DNA of 64,000 nucleotides from Chitinophagales bacterium (GCA_020636495.1 JACJXQ010000008.1:558001-622000); one strand, 5' to 3'. Shown: positions 1-9,899, counted from the first letter of the stretch. Program-made: numbers and translations. Notes: generated by a model from the sequence alone, not told the origin.

Positions 1-120
1 CATACCTTCGGTGTTCATCATTGTGTCCTCGTTGGTCACCACCGGCTCATTTTCATTATTGCAGGTACAAGATGAAATAAGCAGTAAGCCAAAGAAGGCC
101 GTTAATATCATCTGTTTCAT
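1..120 (-). CDS. Lipoprotein, N-terminal fragment
   Basis: The reverse strand from 120 reads a 40-residue N-terminus that runs off the left edge of the window. It has a lysine-containing start (MKQ), a hydrophobic core (ILTAFFGLLLI) and a lipobox SSC with the lipidation Cys at residue 18. After that comes an acidic, Asn-rich linker (CNNENEPVVTNED). This is the standard shape of a Bacteroidota outer-membrane or periplasmic lipoprotein. The functional domain lies outside the window, so no role can be assigned. Start chosen at 120 because the signal peptide begins directly there. Confidence 0.6.
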   Translation of the reverse strand, partial: MKQMILTAFFGLLLISSCTCNNENEPVVTNEDTMMNTEGM

Positions 121-225
121 AATTAATGTTTTTGGTTAATACTTATGAAACAGGATATATGTCTGAGAGTTCATATTACTCCCGTTTTTTATAAATGTTT
201 TAACGTAGTAATAGCTCAGTCAAGC

Positions 226-1518
226 TTATTCTCCGGTTAGCCTGCCTGTGAATTTGATAAGCAGATGGGCCAGGTCGTCCACCCTTTCCAGGCTGATGTC
301 TTTGGCTACATCAAACACATCATGGTAATGGCCATTGGTACCCATGCTGTATATAAATACTGCGGGTACGCCATTTTTGCTGAAATGATAATGGTCGCTG
401 TTGGAGGTGCGTTCTCTTTTGTTGATCTTAGTAGCATACAAACTATCCACATTCAGCTCTTGCAGCAGGGCAAATTCGGGCTCGTGGGCTACGCCATTGA
501 CAACTGTAATGCCATTGGTAGCATCGCCGGTCATGTCCAGGTTCACCAGGAATCGAATTTGTTCTAAAGGGAAAGCCGGATCAGACACATAGTATTCAGA
601 CCCAAGTAGTCCTGCTTCCTCTCCACTGAACAGAACGAAAGCTATAGAATAACGTTGCGGATGTTTGGCAAAATAGCTGGCCAGGTACAGAACCATAGAA
701 GTACCACTTGCATTATCGCTGGCACCCGGAAAAAGTGCTGTCTTGCCCATGCGGCCAAGGTGGTCAAAGTGGGCAGTAAAGACAATGAAGCTATCTGCAA
801 CCTCGGTACCTTTTACATAGCCCATCACATTTTTGGCATTAAACTCTTTTATATACTTTGCGTCTACATCTACCAATACCTTCTTGGGTTTTGCAGGCAG
901 CACTGTATCTTCTATATATATTATTGTACCGGGTACCTGGTTGGTATTGGCTGTCCAGGTAAGTTTTCCATGTTTGGGGACGATAAACAACCCTTCCGGT
1001 AGTTCTGTGGCAAATTTCCTGATGCCCAGCTTCAGGTGGTTGGCAGGAGTGTCGGCATTCTGTAAATAATATACACTACCGGGCTTTATCTCTTTTTTGA
1101 CATTGTCCCAACTAATTGAATCACGTATTTCAGCCAGGTTTAAATACTTCATCTTCTTCGGCTTTTTAGAGTGCCAGGCATTGCTTGCTCCATTAAGTAT
1201 GTAGTCAGGACCCGGGCGTAATTTTTTCCCGTTCACCTCTACCAGTACCTTGCCGGGGAAGGTGTTTACTGAGAAAGTGTAGTCCTGGAGATATGAGCCA
1301 TTTTGTCGGATGGGTTGTACTCCATAACTCTTCAATTCTTTGGCAATATAGTCTGCTGCAATGGCATTACCATTCATCACATAACCCCTGCCATGAAAGC
1401 CCGGGCTTGCCAACGCATCTATTCTTTTTTTGATAAATGATTTTTCCTCTTGTGCTTTGCAAACGGGAAGAGTAAACGTATATATAAATAATATTATAAC
1501 AATTTTAGGTAAATTCAT
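226..1518 (-). CDS. M28 family zinc aminopeptidase, secreted
   Basis: Secreted metallopeptidase of the M28 (aminopeptidase Y/S type) family, expected to remove N-terminal residues from peptides outside the cytoplasm with two zinc ions. A signal peptide (MNLPKIVIILFIYTFTLPVCKAQ) supports export; I start at the fourth residue of the longest frame, because the extra MCY adds nothing. The C-terminal half holds the metal ligands in order (numbering from the longest frame): AHFDHLG (His253), GASDNASG (Asp271), SGEEAGLLGS (Glu303/304, base and ligand), NLDMTGD (Asp331) and NGHYHDVFD (His402). The region before it, about residues 120-240, is the usual protease-associated insert position but is not clear enough to call. 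Divergent from the AbiEi-like gene. Family assignment is firm, substrate unknown. Confidence 0.9.
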   Translation of the reverse strand: MNLPKIVIILFIYTFTLPVCKAQEEKSFIKKRIDALASPGFHGRGYVMNGNAIAADYIAKELKSYGVQPIRQNGSYLQDYTFSVNTFPGKVLVEVNGKKLRPGPDYILNGASNAWHSKKPKKMKYLNLAEIRDSISWDNVKKEIKPGSVYYLQNADTPANHLKLGIRKFATELPEGLFIVPKHGKLTWTANTNQVPGTIIYIEDTVLPAKPKKVLVDVDAKYIKEFNAKNVMGYVKGTEVADSFIVFTAHFDHLGRMGKTALFPGASDNASGTSMVLYLASYFAKHPQRYSIAFVLFSGEEAGLLGSEYYVSDPAFPLEQIRFLVNLDMTGDATNGITVVNGVAHEPEFALLQELNVDSLYATKINKRERTSNSDHYHFSKNGVPAVFIYSMGTNGHYHDVFDVAKDISLERVDDLAHLLIKFTGRLTGE

Positions 1519-1696
1519 ATAACACAAATAATAATTTTGAATGGAATCTTTCCACCATGTAAAAAACTACTACAAGATAGGTAATCAAATGGTTAAATAA
1601 TACAATCTGAGCATTATTATATAATAATCAAACACCTATTTTAAAATAATATCATGGATATTCTTCAATTTGTCAGTAAGATAATTTATTATTGTT

Positions 1697-1740
1697 ATGT
1701 GAACGTATACGAAACGTGAACACATATATAAAACGTGAAC
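1697..1740 (+). promoter_or_regulatory. Three direct repeats of AYGTGAAC before the AbiEi-like gene
   Basis: Three copies of A(C/T)GTGAAC lie at 1697-1704, 1714-1721 and 1733-1740, spaced 17 and 19 bp apart. The last overlaps the GTG start codon of the next gene. A small palindrome, CGTATACG, sits between the first two (1704-1711). AbiEi proteins of known systems are winged-helix repressors of their own promoter that bind repeated sites, so this may be the autoregulatory operator. The repeats are seen directly; the operator role is inference. Confidence 0.45.
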
Positions 1741-2736
1741 GAAGAAAAGCTGAAGATCATATATGTTGCGCTGGATAGCCTGGATTCTAACCCATTATTC
1801 AAAGGAATGTGGAAATATGTAGTGCATACCGGAGAACGCATAGAGATAAGTTTGTATATAAGGGACATGACCCTGAAATACGTAGTTGAGACCAGGGCCG
1901 AGCTGCGTGAGCAACAGTTGCCCAAACTGCTCTCTGTCACGGGTATTAAGGAGACCATCATTATTGCGGGTAAAATATCTGCAACAGCTAAGGAGCAGCT
2001 TGTTACTAACGGAATTGCATATATAGAGAGTAATGGAAATGTGTTCATCCCAAAGAAGGATCTGTATATCTGGATAGACAGCAACAAACAACGACCTATC
2101 GCCAAAGAAAATACAGGCAGAGCTTTCACAAAAACTGGGCTGAAAGTAGTCTTCCATTTCCTGATGAACGAGGCATTTCTGGATATGTCATATCGACAGA
2201 TAGCCAGGGAAACAAACACTAGTTTAGGAAATATTACAAATATAATAAATGCTTTAAAACAGCTCAATTTCCTGGAAATTACTCCCGATGGTAAGCTTAG
2301 GTTACGACAAAAAAGGCTCTTGGCAGAGCGTTGGATAGAGCAATATGAACACCGGTTGAAACCGGCAATTGAGATTGGAACCTTCAGATTTGAATCTGAG
2401 GATGACTACAGAAACTGGAAGCGTACCCAACTGGAGAATAAAAAGTCGATGTGGGGAGGTGAGCCGGGCGGTCACCTGTTGACAGGTATGCTGAAACCCA
2501 CCCAACTTACTATATATAGCCTGGAAAACAGGCACGACCTGATGAAGAATTACAGACTGGTACGCGATGAAAAGGGTTATATAAAGGTATTTCGCAAGTT
2601 CTGGACCTATGATGACTACCGAACTAATGTAGCACCACCCCTGCTGGTATATGCCGACTTATTGAATAGTGGTTTACAAGGTAATATTGAGGCCGCCGAG
2701 CGAATATTTGACGACGTACTAAAAAATAGATTTTGA
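1735..2736 (+). CDS. AbiEi-family antitoxin/transcriptional regulator, solitary
   Basis: A 333-residue protein resembling the AbiEi antitoxin/transcriptional regulator group of type IV toxin-antitoxin systems. The middle (about 130-200) holds a winged helix-turn-helix, recognisable in LDMSYRQIARETNTSLGNI followed by INALKQLNFLE and a basic wing. The N-terminal part (about 60-115) has the pattern typical of these proteins, ending in an SNGNVFIPKKDLYIWI strand. The start is a GTG at 1735; an in-frame TAA lies two codons upstream and no earlier start is possible. No AbiEii nucleotidyltransferase toxin gene is adjacent: upstream is a divergent peptidase and downstream a convergent ketoacyl synthase. 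It is therefore a solitary regulator or an orphan antitoxin. The family call is from pattern recognition and should be checked with a profile search. Confidence 0.7.
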   Translation: MNEEKLKIIYVALDSLDSNPLFKGMWKYVVHTGERIEISLYIRDMTLKYVVETRAELREQQLPKLLSVTGIKETIIIAGKISATAKEQLVTNGIAYIESNGNVFIPKKDLYIWIDSNKQRPIAKENTGRAFTKTGLKVVFHFLMNEAFLDMSYRQIARETNTSLGNITNIINALKQLNFLEITPDGKLRLRQKRLLAERWIEQYEHRLKPAIEIGTFRFESEDDYRNWKRTQLENKKSMWGGEPGGHLLTGMLKPTQLTIYSLENRHDLMKNYRLVRDEKGYIKVFRKFWTYDDYRTNVAPPLLVYADLLNSGLQGNIEAAERIFDDVLKNRF

Positions 2737-2769
2737 TAATCAATTGTTTATGCTTATAATTTGACGATG

Positions 2770-3999
2770 TCAAATTATTTTTTCATCCCATTTACGGATG
2801 ATAAGCGATGAATTGGTGCCGCCAAAACCGAAAGAGTTGGATAGGAAGATATCAATCTCCTGTTTTTGGGTTTGAGCTACGATATTGATCTTGGCAGAAT
2901 GCTCATCGGGATTTTCAAAATTGATATTCGGAGCTATGAAGCTGTCACGCATCATGAGCATAGAGTAAACAATCTCGCTGGCACCGGCCATCCAGCACTC
3001 GTGCCCTGTCATAGATTTAGTTGAGCTGACCGGGGTCTTTCCGCCAAATACCTCGAATATAGCTTCTGCCTCACCGCCATCTCCCGCAGGGGTAGAAGTA
3101 GCGTGTGCATTAATATATTGTATGTCTGAAGCTGACAGACCTGCGTCTGCCAGGCACCTGCCTATAGAGCGAACCTGTCCATCTACGCTTGGATTGGAAA
3201 TATGCTGCCCGTTTGATGAGAAACCATAGCCCAGAACCTCGCCGAGAATGGTAGCGCCACGTGCCTGAGCAGACTCAAGGCTTTCGAGAATTACCGTAGC
3301 CGCGCCTCCGCCGGGTACCAGGCCATCACGGTCCTTATCAAATGGACGGCTGGCTTTTGTGGGTTCATCTTCACGAATTGAAAAAGTGCCCAGCGCATCA
3401 AAGTTGGGCATGGAGTAGATATTTACTTCTTGCGCTCCTCCACATATCACCCTGTCCTGAAGGCCTTGTTTGATGAACATATAACCCAGCCCGATAGAAT
3501 GCGAACCACTGGCGCATGCTGCGCTGATAGTAAAATTAACCCCGCGTAGTTTGAATATAGTAGCCAGGTTCATAGTAACTGTAGAGTTGAGTACCTGGAA
3601 TACAGAGCCTGAGCCCACCATCATAGTATCTTTCTTCTCACGTATCAGGTCTATAGCTTCAATAACGGGCTGTGCGCAGCTGTCGTTGCCAAAGATGATA
3701 CCTGTCTCGTGCTCCTCGAAATATTCAGTGGTCATACCCGCCTGCTCCATAGCCTCAATGGTAGACATATAGGCAAATTCGGCATGTTCGGGCATCATGA
3801 TGCGGGAGCGGCGATCAAGCAGGCCTTTGAGTTGGGGACGCTCGACAAACCCGGTAAGGCCTGAGCGGTAACCCATTTCTTTTCGGGCCTGGTCAAGTAT
3901 GATGCCTGACCTGCCCTCAAACAATGACTTTGCAACCTCATCACGGTTTTTGCCCAGTGATGAATATATACCTATTCCTGTTATAACTACTCTACGCAT
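2770..3999 (-). CDS. Beta-ketoacyl-ACP synthase (FabB/FabF-like)
   Basis: Condensing enzyme that elongates acyl-ACP with malonyl-ACP. All active-site residues are visible: nucleophile Cys162 in SAACASGSHS, His299 in NAHATSTPAGD, and Lys328 and His333 in KSMTGHECW. The C-terminal NSFGFGGTNSSLI loop is intact. At 409 residues it has normal KAS I/II length. The Cys context and C-terminus look more like FabB (KAS I) than the housekeeping FabF of Bacteroidota, which usually sits beside acpP. Here there is no acyl carrier protein or other lipid gene next door. It could thus serve fatty-acid synthesis or a specialised pathway such as aryl polyene or flexirubin synthesis; the sequence alone does not decide. 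Monocistronic between a convergent regulator and a separate upstream gene. Confidence 0.88.
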   Translation of the reverse strand: MRRVVITGIGIYSSLGKNRDEVAKSLFEGRSGIILDQARKEMGYRSGLTGFVERPQLKGLLDRRSRIMMPEHAEFAYMSTIEAMEQAGMTTEYFEEHETGIIFGNDSCAQPVIEAIDLIREKKDTMMVGSGSVFQVLNSTVTMNLATIFKLRGVNFTISAACASGSHSIGLGYMFIKQGLQDRVICGGAQEVNIYSMPNFDALGTFSIREDEPTKASRPFDKDRDGLVPGGGAATVILESLESAQARGATILGEVLGYGFSSNGQHISNPSVDGQVRSIGRCLADAGLSASDIQYINAHATSTPAGDGGEAEAIFEVFGGKTPVSSTKSMTGHECWMAGASEIVYSMLMMRDSFIAPNINFENPDEHSAKINIVAQTQKQEIDIFLSNSFGFGGTNSSLIIRKWDEKII

Positions 4000-4082
4000 G
4001 GTACAAAGATAAAATCCTGCCCATAAAAGGAGTCAAATGTATAAGGGAAAATGTTATGATGTGCTATATGATAATAACAATA

Positions 4083-4105
4083 GGGGGGTAATCAAATTAC
4101 CCCCC
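4083..4105 (-). terminator. Hairpin terminator of the secreted propeller gene
   Basis: Perfect stem GGGGGGTAA / TTACCCCCC with a five-base loop, just past the stop codon of the minus-strand gene ending at 4132. A short T-rich stretch follows on that strand. Confidence 0.7.
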
Positions 4106-4131
4106 TTGTCAAACAGGTTGCCAGGCAAAAT

Positions 4132-5889
4132 TTACTCAACCCTGATCTTGAACTTGTTCACTTTTACATCATCAACGATCGTAAGAATGTAGATACCCGG
4201 GATAACATCACCTAGATCTACATATTGCCTGTTTTGTTTTGAAACGAGTTGCGTAGGTATCCTCCTTCCTGATATGTCGGTAACCAGTATCTTTTCGTTA
4301 GGAATAATTTTGTCTGAAATGATCCCAAATACACCATGCCCGGGATTTGGGTATACAGTTATATTACGTTGTTCAAACACATTCTTTACATCCACACCTG
4401 TCACAGTAAAGCAGGATGAGGTATCAGCAATGCATGGTTGCGAGATTACAAGTTTATAGTTCCCGTTTTTGGTAGCTGTGAATGACCTGCCCGAACCAAC
4501 TACGGAATTATTGCTACAATCGATCCATGTATATGTTGCTCCGGGGTAGTTGTGGTCGGCCGTATAAGTGAACATACTTTTGGATAGTCCTGTATCTGCC
4601 GGCAGGCAAAGTTTTACTACCCAGATGTCACTGTTACCCTTAGTTTGTACAATGTCACTGTCTGCCGACTGGCTTACAGAAAAGACGTACAACCCTCCTT
4701 CTCTGTTGGTGATGGCACTGTTGCCAAAATCCCCTTTGCTGCCACCCATGCTTTTGCTCCAGAGGATAGTCCCGTTGCTATCAACAGATGCCAGCCATAT
4801 ATCTGCCATACCATAGTTAGTAGCAATATTTCCGTCATCAGACTCGGCCTCGCCTATCAGTACAAATTCGTTGGCACCTCTTTGCAGCATGTCATCCAGG
4901 TAGTCGTATGATGTTCCGCCATATGCTTTTTGCCATAAAATATTTCCGGTACTGCTGAATTTAACGAGGTAATAGTTGCCTTTTATATCGGCATTTGAGA
5001 CGCTGGTCAGGTCGCCATCGGTTGACTGTTCGCAACCCGCAGCCAATAAATTGCCACCCGGAAGTTCTTTAACACTCCAGGCATTATCATAGCTACTGCC
5101 ACCCACACATTTTTGCCAAACGAGTTGTAGTGCAGTGTCCAGCCGCACTACCCACATATCGTTTGAGCCGTGGTTACCCGTAACGTCAAAATCGTTAGAT
5201 TGCGCCTCCCCGGCCAAAACCAGTCCGCCATTTGCAGATACGATCACATCTGAAAATTGCTCGAATTTGGTGCCTCCGAAACTCTTTTCTTTTACTTTGT
5301 TACCATTACTATCAAGTTGTACTATCCATCCATCATACCCTCCGTGGTTGTTAGTAACATCTCCATCATTGCCCTGGTTGATACCCGCTACAACAAAATG
5401 CCCATTGTTCATCTGAACAATATCGTAGCCCTCATCGTATCCACTACTTCCGTAGACTTTCGACCAGATAACCGCACCAGAAGCGGTATCAATACATATC
5501 ACCCACATATCTCTTGAACCTTTGCCCATGCCAACATCTCCGGTATTATTAGCATAACTGGACCCTACACAAACCAACCTGCCGGTCCTGTCTACTATCA
5601 TATCGTTCAGGAAATCTCCTTCAGTACTGCCATAATTTTTTGTCCATATCGTGTCTCCTGCTGGGCTCAGCTTAGCCAGCCAAAGGTCCCATTTCCCATA
5701 GTTGTTATGCACGTCTTTATCGTTAGAAAAGGTTGATGATCCTAATATAACAGAACCACCACTCAACTCAACCATTGCCGACTGAACTTCCTGGTTGGAA
5801 CCACCAAAATTTTTACTCCAGGTTATTGTGGGTTGCGCAAAACTGACAACAGACCAATAAAGAAGGGAAATTGTAATAATACACCGCAT
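4132..5889 (-). CDS. Secreted seven-repeat beta-propeller-like protein with T9SS sorting domain
   Basis: Probable surface or secreted protein exported through the type IX system. The start is taken at the internal Met (5889) because MRCIITISLLYWSVVSFAQ is a good signal peptide, whereas the longer frame begins with an unlikely His-rich stretch. The body contains seven repeats of about 55-62 residues, each opening with a variant of W-x-K-x-(F/Y)-G-G/S, such as WSKNFGGSNQE, WTKNYGSTEGD, WSKVYGSSGYD, WQKAYGGTSYD and WSKSMGGSKGD. Seven copies fit a seven-bladed propeller. The last roughly 75 residues (VYPNPGHGVFGI to the C-terminus) match the T9SS type A sorting domain, including the typical ISGRRI core and a final KFKIRVE strand. 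Ligand and function are unknown. Confidence 0.85.
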   Translation of the reverse strand: MRCIITISLLYWSVVSFAQPTITWSKNFGGSNQEVQSAMVELSGGSVILGSSTFSNDKDVHNNYGKWDLWLAKLSPAGDTIWTKNYGSTEGDFLNDMIVDRTGRLVCVGSSYANNTGDVGMGKGSRDMWVICIDTASGAVIWSKVYGSSGYDEGYDIVQMNNGHFVVAGINQGNDGDVTNNHGGYDGWIVQLDSNGNKVKEKSFGGTKFEQFSDVIVSANGGLVLAGEAQSNDFDVTGNHGSNDMWVVRLDTALQLVWQKCVGGSSYDNAWSVKELPGGNLLAAGCEQSTDGDLTSVSNADIKGNYYLVKFSSTGNILWQKAYGGTSYDYLDDMLQRGANEFVLIGEAESDDGNIATNYGMADIWLASVDSNGTILWSKSMGGSKGDFGNSAITNREGGLYVFSVSQSADSDIVQTKGNSDIWVVKLCLPADTGLSKSMFTYTADHNYPGATYTWIDCSNNSVVGSGRSFTATKNGNYKLVISQPCIADTSSCFTVTGVDVKNVFEQRNITVYPNPGHGVFGIISDKIIPNEKILVTDISGRRIPTQLVSKQNRQYVDLGDVIPGIYILTIVDDVKVNKFKIRVE

Positions 5890-6006
5890 ACATAGAGTTT
5901 TGATTATTACAAACTTATGGTGACAGTGTTTGTAAAACATTATGTGCATTACAATCGGTATGGTTGATTTATTATGTGGTAATGAAGAACTATTGTTACA
6001 GAATGG

Positions 6007-6759
6007 TTATTTGTTAAAATCTTCCAGCAGCTTTAGCAATGCGGCACGTTTTCGCCGGGCAACCGGTATTTCGCAACCGTCGGACATCTGTACCGAGCCA
6101 CCGTCCCTATTGATATATAGTCTCAGGTGGTCAATATTAATAAGAAAAGAAGTGTGTATTCTTTCAAAGCCGAAATGAGATAACATGTCTTCAAAATCTT
6201 TCAGTGTTTTGCTCATCAACAGGGGCGTTTTGCCATTTGCAAAAACTACGCGTGTATAATTACCTTCGGCCTCGCAGTAGATGATGTCTTCCAGCGGACA
6301 CAATGTAACCCCTTTTGATGTGTGCAGCGCAATGCGTTTTTTTCGCCCTTCCAGCCCTTTGTTGTTTATATAGTTTTTCAGGCTTTTTTGATATTCGTCG
6401 TCCTGCATATTAACCAGTTTGTCTACGGCTTGCTTCAATTCCTGTCCGTCTATTGGTTTCAGCAGGTAGTCCAGTGCGCTGAATTTTATAGCTTTCAATG
6501 CATACTGGCTGTATGCCGTTGTGAAGATTACCTTTGCATTACTATCTCCTATTTGTTCTAGTATGTTGAAACCCAGACCGTCTGTAAGTTGAATGTCGAG
6601 AAAGATAAGGTCAGGGTTGCTACGTTTTATTTCTTTTACAGCATTACCTACAGTGTCAGTTTCGGCAATCACCTTTATACTCGGGCAGTTCTGTAAAAGC
6701 TCCTCCCTCAAAACTGAGCGTGCCTGTGTTTCATCATCAACAATAATTGCTCTGAACAT
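6007..6759 (-). CDS. LytTR-type response regulator
   Basis: Response regulator with an N-terminal receiver domain (about 1-120; acidic pair Asp8/Asp9, phosphoacceptor Asp55 in LIFLDIQL, conserved Lys in LLKPID) and a C-terminal LytTR DNA-binding domain (about 145-248; HTSKGVTLCPLEDIIYCEAE, then IHTSFLIN). It starts two bases after the stop codon of the sensor kinase, so the two genes form one operon and almost certainly a cognate pair. The start ATG at 6759 gives the canonical MFRAIIVDDE. The target genes cannot be inferred from the window. Confidence 0.95.
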   Translation of the reverse strand: MFRAIIVDDETQARSVLREELLQNCPSIKVIAETDTVGNAVKEIKRSNPDLIFLDIQLTDGLGFNILEQIGDSNAKVIFTTAYSQYALKAIKFSALDYLLKPIDGQELKQAVDKLVNMQDDEYQKSLKNYINNKGLEGRKKRIALHTSKGVTLCPLEDIIYCEAEGNYTRVVFANGKTPLLMSKTLKDFEDMLSHFGFERIHTSFLINIDHLRLYINRDGGSVQMSDGCEIPVARRKRAALLKLLEDFNK

Positions 6760-6761
6760 GT

Positions 6762-9716
6762 CTATGCAGTTTGATATGGTATTACAATGATCACTTTCGT
6801 TCCTTTGGTGTCACCTGATTTGTCGTACAGGTCAACAATTTCCAGTGTACAGTTTGTCTCTGTATTTTTTGACAGTATCTCCAGCCTGTTCTGAACAAGG
6901 ATCGTAGCCATAGAATTATGCTCACGATTCCTGTTGTTGATCTCCGCAGCACGACGGCCTATACCGTTGTCTGTTACTGTACAATGCAACATATTGTCTT
7001 CTTTCCTGAAAGATATAGAAACATGGCCCTTGCCTTGGCGGGGAGCAATGCCGTGTATAATGGCGTTTTCTACGAACGGTTGCAGCAACATGGATGGTAT
7101 GAGCGCTTCTGTTATGAGTATTTGTTTGTCAATTTCTATGTCAAAAGTGAATCTGTCTTGAAAACGTATTTGTGTTAGCTCAAGATATAAACGAAGCATC
7201 TGCACTTCTGTATCTATGTTTATCAAAGACTCTTCGTTTTCCAGGATAAACCTAAGCAGCTTGGAGAATTTACTGATGTACACATTTCCTTCAGCAGCTT
7301 TGTTTTCTATATAGTAGCCTTTAATAGTATTTAGTGCATTGAAAACAAAGTGCGGATTCATTTGCAGTCGCATCGCTTTCTGCTCCAGTTCTTTTAAGTC
7401 ACGCTCCATTTCTGCTTTTTCCTTCTCGACAGTGATCCTTTGTTTTTCCAATTCAAAATGCCGGTGCAGGAATCTAACACGCACTATCCATACAATACTT
7501 ATTATACCTATCGCAATGAATATTACCAATAGATAAAATATCCTTGTCTCCCAAAACGGTGCTCCTACCTTAAACTGCACATGTTTTGTTTCGTCGCTTT
7601 CTACGCCCGAAGAGGTGACGGCTTTTACACTAAATCTGTAATTGCCGGGTGGTAACGAAAGGTAATGTACTTCAGTTGTTGTTGTGGTTTGCCAGTAGTC
7701 GTCTATCCCTTCCATCTTGTAGAGGTATTTTATGGCATTGGGATCTTTGAATGATACTGACTTAAACCTTATAGCGACATTGTTCTTTGAATATGGCACA
7801 GTAACCTTCCCTGTAGCAGTAAGATCTTCCCCGTCAATATCAAATCCGGTAATTGATATCAATGGTTTGGGTATTCCCTGCTGGTCGGTGTCTTTTCTAA
7901 AACGGATCAGCCCGGCATCAGTTGCCAGGAAGACATATTTCCCCAGTGTTTCAATACCGTTAACAGCAATATTACCCAGGCCTGATAACAGTTGATATCG
8001 TTCAGCCTGCCAACGACCGTCAATTTTTTTCAGACGATCCAACCCTGCCAATGTTCCTACCCATATTACTGTATCATTTTCAGGGTGAATAGAGGTAACA
8101 TGTAGAGCAGACAGGGCTCCTTTATTGAAAATTGTGGCGGAGAGATTTTTGTCAAGAAAGATTATTCCGTTGTATTTGGTTCCTATTAGCAATGTATTGC
8201 CGATACTGTTGATGGCGGTAATGTTATCCTTAAGTTGAGTATACCGTTCACCGAGATATTGCACACCGGTATCTGTTGCAATGTACAGGCCATTTACTGT
8301 CCCGATTAATATGCTGTCTCCTATTGGGAAAATAATATTCGTAGCAGCTCGGATCATTACTTCGGCGTATTTATTGTAATTAAGAGAGCCGCTATAATAG
8401 TGTGGAGAAAGCATGTTGTTGATGCCTGTTTCTCTAACCCTCCAGCATACAGAAAGCCCGATCCAATAGTTACCATGCACGTCTCGGGCAATATCATTGC
8501 CCCAATATGGAATATATTGTTTGCTATTTCCCTTCAGCTTCAGCAAGCAGGACTTACCTGCGATATAGGTTGTTCCGTCTTTATTATGATGGATCGCCAT
8601 AACATCTCCCAGCCTGTCGTCCGGCGCAAGTTTATTGATCGTTACATTATTGCCATCTAAAATTATATAGTGATTACGTTTACCGCCAGCCCATATTTTG
8701 CCGTTTGCATCCTTCTCAATACATATCACTTTGGTTGCAGATAATTTGTCGCTATAGCTTACAATATCCTGCGAGGGAGTAAAGTATACTCCCCCCTCCA
8801 GTGTAGCAAACCACATACTGCCCTCCCTGTCATTAAATGAACTGGTGACAGTTAAGCCACGGAGGTAAGGAGTATAATTGTGCTTCCTGATGTCTTCTAT
8901 GTGCTCGTATATAAGCACACCATTTTGTGTGCCTATACATATTTTTTCACCATTAGCTGTATCTACACTGGTTATCATAAAGAACTGCTCGTCTATCCTG
9001 GCCAGCCTTTCAACTTTGTTGGTCTCTGTCTTGTATTCGTACAAATCCCTGTCAACACTAAAGATTATCCCTTCACGTGTTTTGGCAGTTCGGCAAATAT
9101 ATCTCTGTGGTATAGAGATGGCACATCGCAGTCGGTAAGACCGCAAGTCATTACTGATAGTGTATATGCCTTCAGATGCAAGAAGGTACAATTGCTTTTT
9201 TTCAAACCACGTGAAATAGATTCTTCCTACCTCTCCCGGTAATTTGTAGGGTTGTTTTGTTTTGTTTATGGCAGCCAGGCGGTCTCTTACTGATCCGAGG
9301 TAGATAATTCCATCGTCGCTTTCGGTAAATGAATAATAAAAGGATCGCATCGCTGCCCCACGCAGATGACTGTCATTTTTTTCTGTATAAAATGTATTAT
9401 TTATATAATAACAGGGCTGTCCGTTCATGGTAAGGAACCACAGCCTGCCCTTGCTGTCTTCATGTATCTGCAAAACTTCATTGTCAGCCAGCCCATCTTC
9501 ATTAGTGTATGTAATAAAGTTTGTGCCATCATATTTTGATACACCGGAATTGGTTGCCAGCCATATGTATCCGTTCCTGTCTTGTGTTATGTAATATACA
9601 TTGGATGTTGGTAAGCCATTACCTGACGAATAGTTCTTATAAAATGGCTTTTGTGCATATAGGGCTGCCAGGCCCGTAAGGCAGGAAAGTATTGTTACAA
9701 GGAACCTGCATAACAT
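6762..9716 (-). CDS. LytS-type sensor histidine kinase with two-component propeller domain
   Basis: A 984-residue membrane sensor. The order of domains is signal peptide (residues 1-20, ending near LAALYA), a large periplasmic two-component propeller built of short repeats (for example SNVYYITQDRNGYIWLATNS), a Y_Y_Y-like domain at about 635-700 (LPPGNYRFSVKAVTS), one transmembrane segment at about 716-738, a short coiled coil (EKEKAEMERDLKELEQ), a His_kinase domain and a HATPase domain. His789 in QMNPHFVFNALN is the phosphorylated residue, ENAIIHG the N box and DNGIG the G box. It precedes its LytTR regulator by two bases. In Bacteroidota this architecture often senses polysaccharides, but no glycan gene is linked here. 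Confidence 0.94.
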   Translation of the reverse strand: MLCRFLVTILSCLTGLAALYAQKPFYKNYSSGNGLPTSNVYYITQDRNGYIWLATNSGVSKYDGTNFITYTNEDGLADNEVLQIHEDSKGRLWFLTMNGQPCYYINNTFYTEKNDSHLRGAAMRSFYYSFTESDDGIIYLGSVRDRLAAINKTKQPYKLPGEVGRIYFTWFEKKQLYLLASEGIYTISNDLRSYRLRCAISIPQRYICRTAKTREGIIFSVDRDLYEYKTETNKVERLARIDEQFFMITSVDTANGEKICIGTQNGVLIYEHIEDIRKHNYTPYLRGLTVTSSFNDREGSMWFATLEGGVYFTPSQDIVSYSDKLSATKVICIEKDANGKIWAGGKRNHYIILDGNNVTINKLAPDDRLGDVMAIHHNKDGTTYIAGKSCLLKLKGNSKQYIPYWGNDIARDVHGNYWIGLSVCWRVRETGINNMLSPHYYSGSLNYNKYAEVMIRAATNIIFPIGDSILIGTVNGLYIATDTGVQYLGERYTQLKDNITAINSIGNTLLIGTKYNGIIFLDKNLSATIFNKGALSALHVTSIHPENDTVIWVGTLAGLDRLKKIDGRWQAERYQLLSGLGNIAVNGIETLGKYVFLATDAGLIRFRKDTDQQGIPKPLISITGFDIDGEDLTATGKVTVPYSKNNVAIRFKSVSFKDPNAIKYLYKMEGIDDYWQTTTTTEVHYLSLPPGNYRFSVKAVTSSGVESDETKHVQFKVGAPFWETRIFYLLVIFIAIGIISIVWIVRVRFLHRHFELEKQRITVEKEKAEMERDLKELEQKAMRLQMNPHFVFNALNTIKGYYIENKAAEGNVYISKFSKLLRFILENEESLINIDTEVQMLRLYLELTQIRFQDRFTFDIEIDKQILITEALIPSMLLQPFVENAIIHGIAPRQGKGHVSISFRKEDNMLHCTVTDNGIGRRAAEINNRNREHNSMATILVQNRLEILSKNTETNCTLEIVDLYDKSGDTKGTKVIIVIPYQTA

Positions 9717-9899
9717 TGACTAAGAATATGTTTCAGCTAAATTAATAAACCATATGATTATGCGAATAACCAGGGGCTACCATTTAATAAGCCAATGATG
9801 CCGTTTGTCGGGAACCCTAGATGTTATTTCCCGCATGGTATTAATTCCATGTTGCCTTTTGCTAATATGCTGTGTTATTTCATGGAGGTATAACGGTTG

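Noticed and set aside
4132..5889. Internal DNA repeats suggesting a CRISPR-like or mobile repeat
   Set aside because: The periodicity is a protein repeat of a seven-bladed propeller; the DNA repeats are diverged and in frame.
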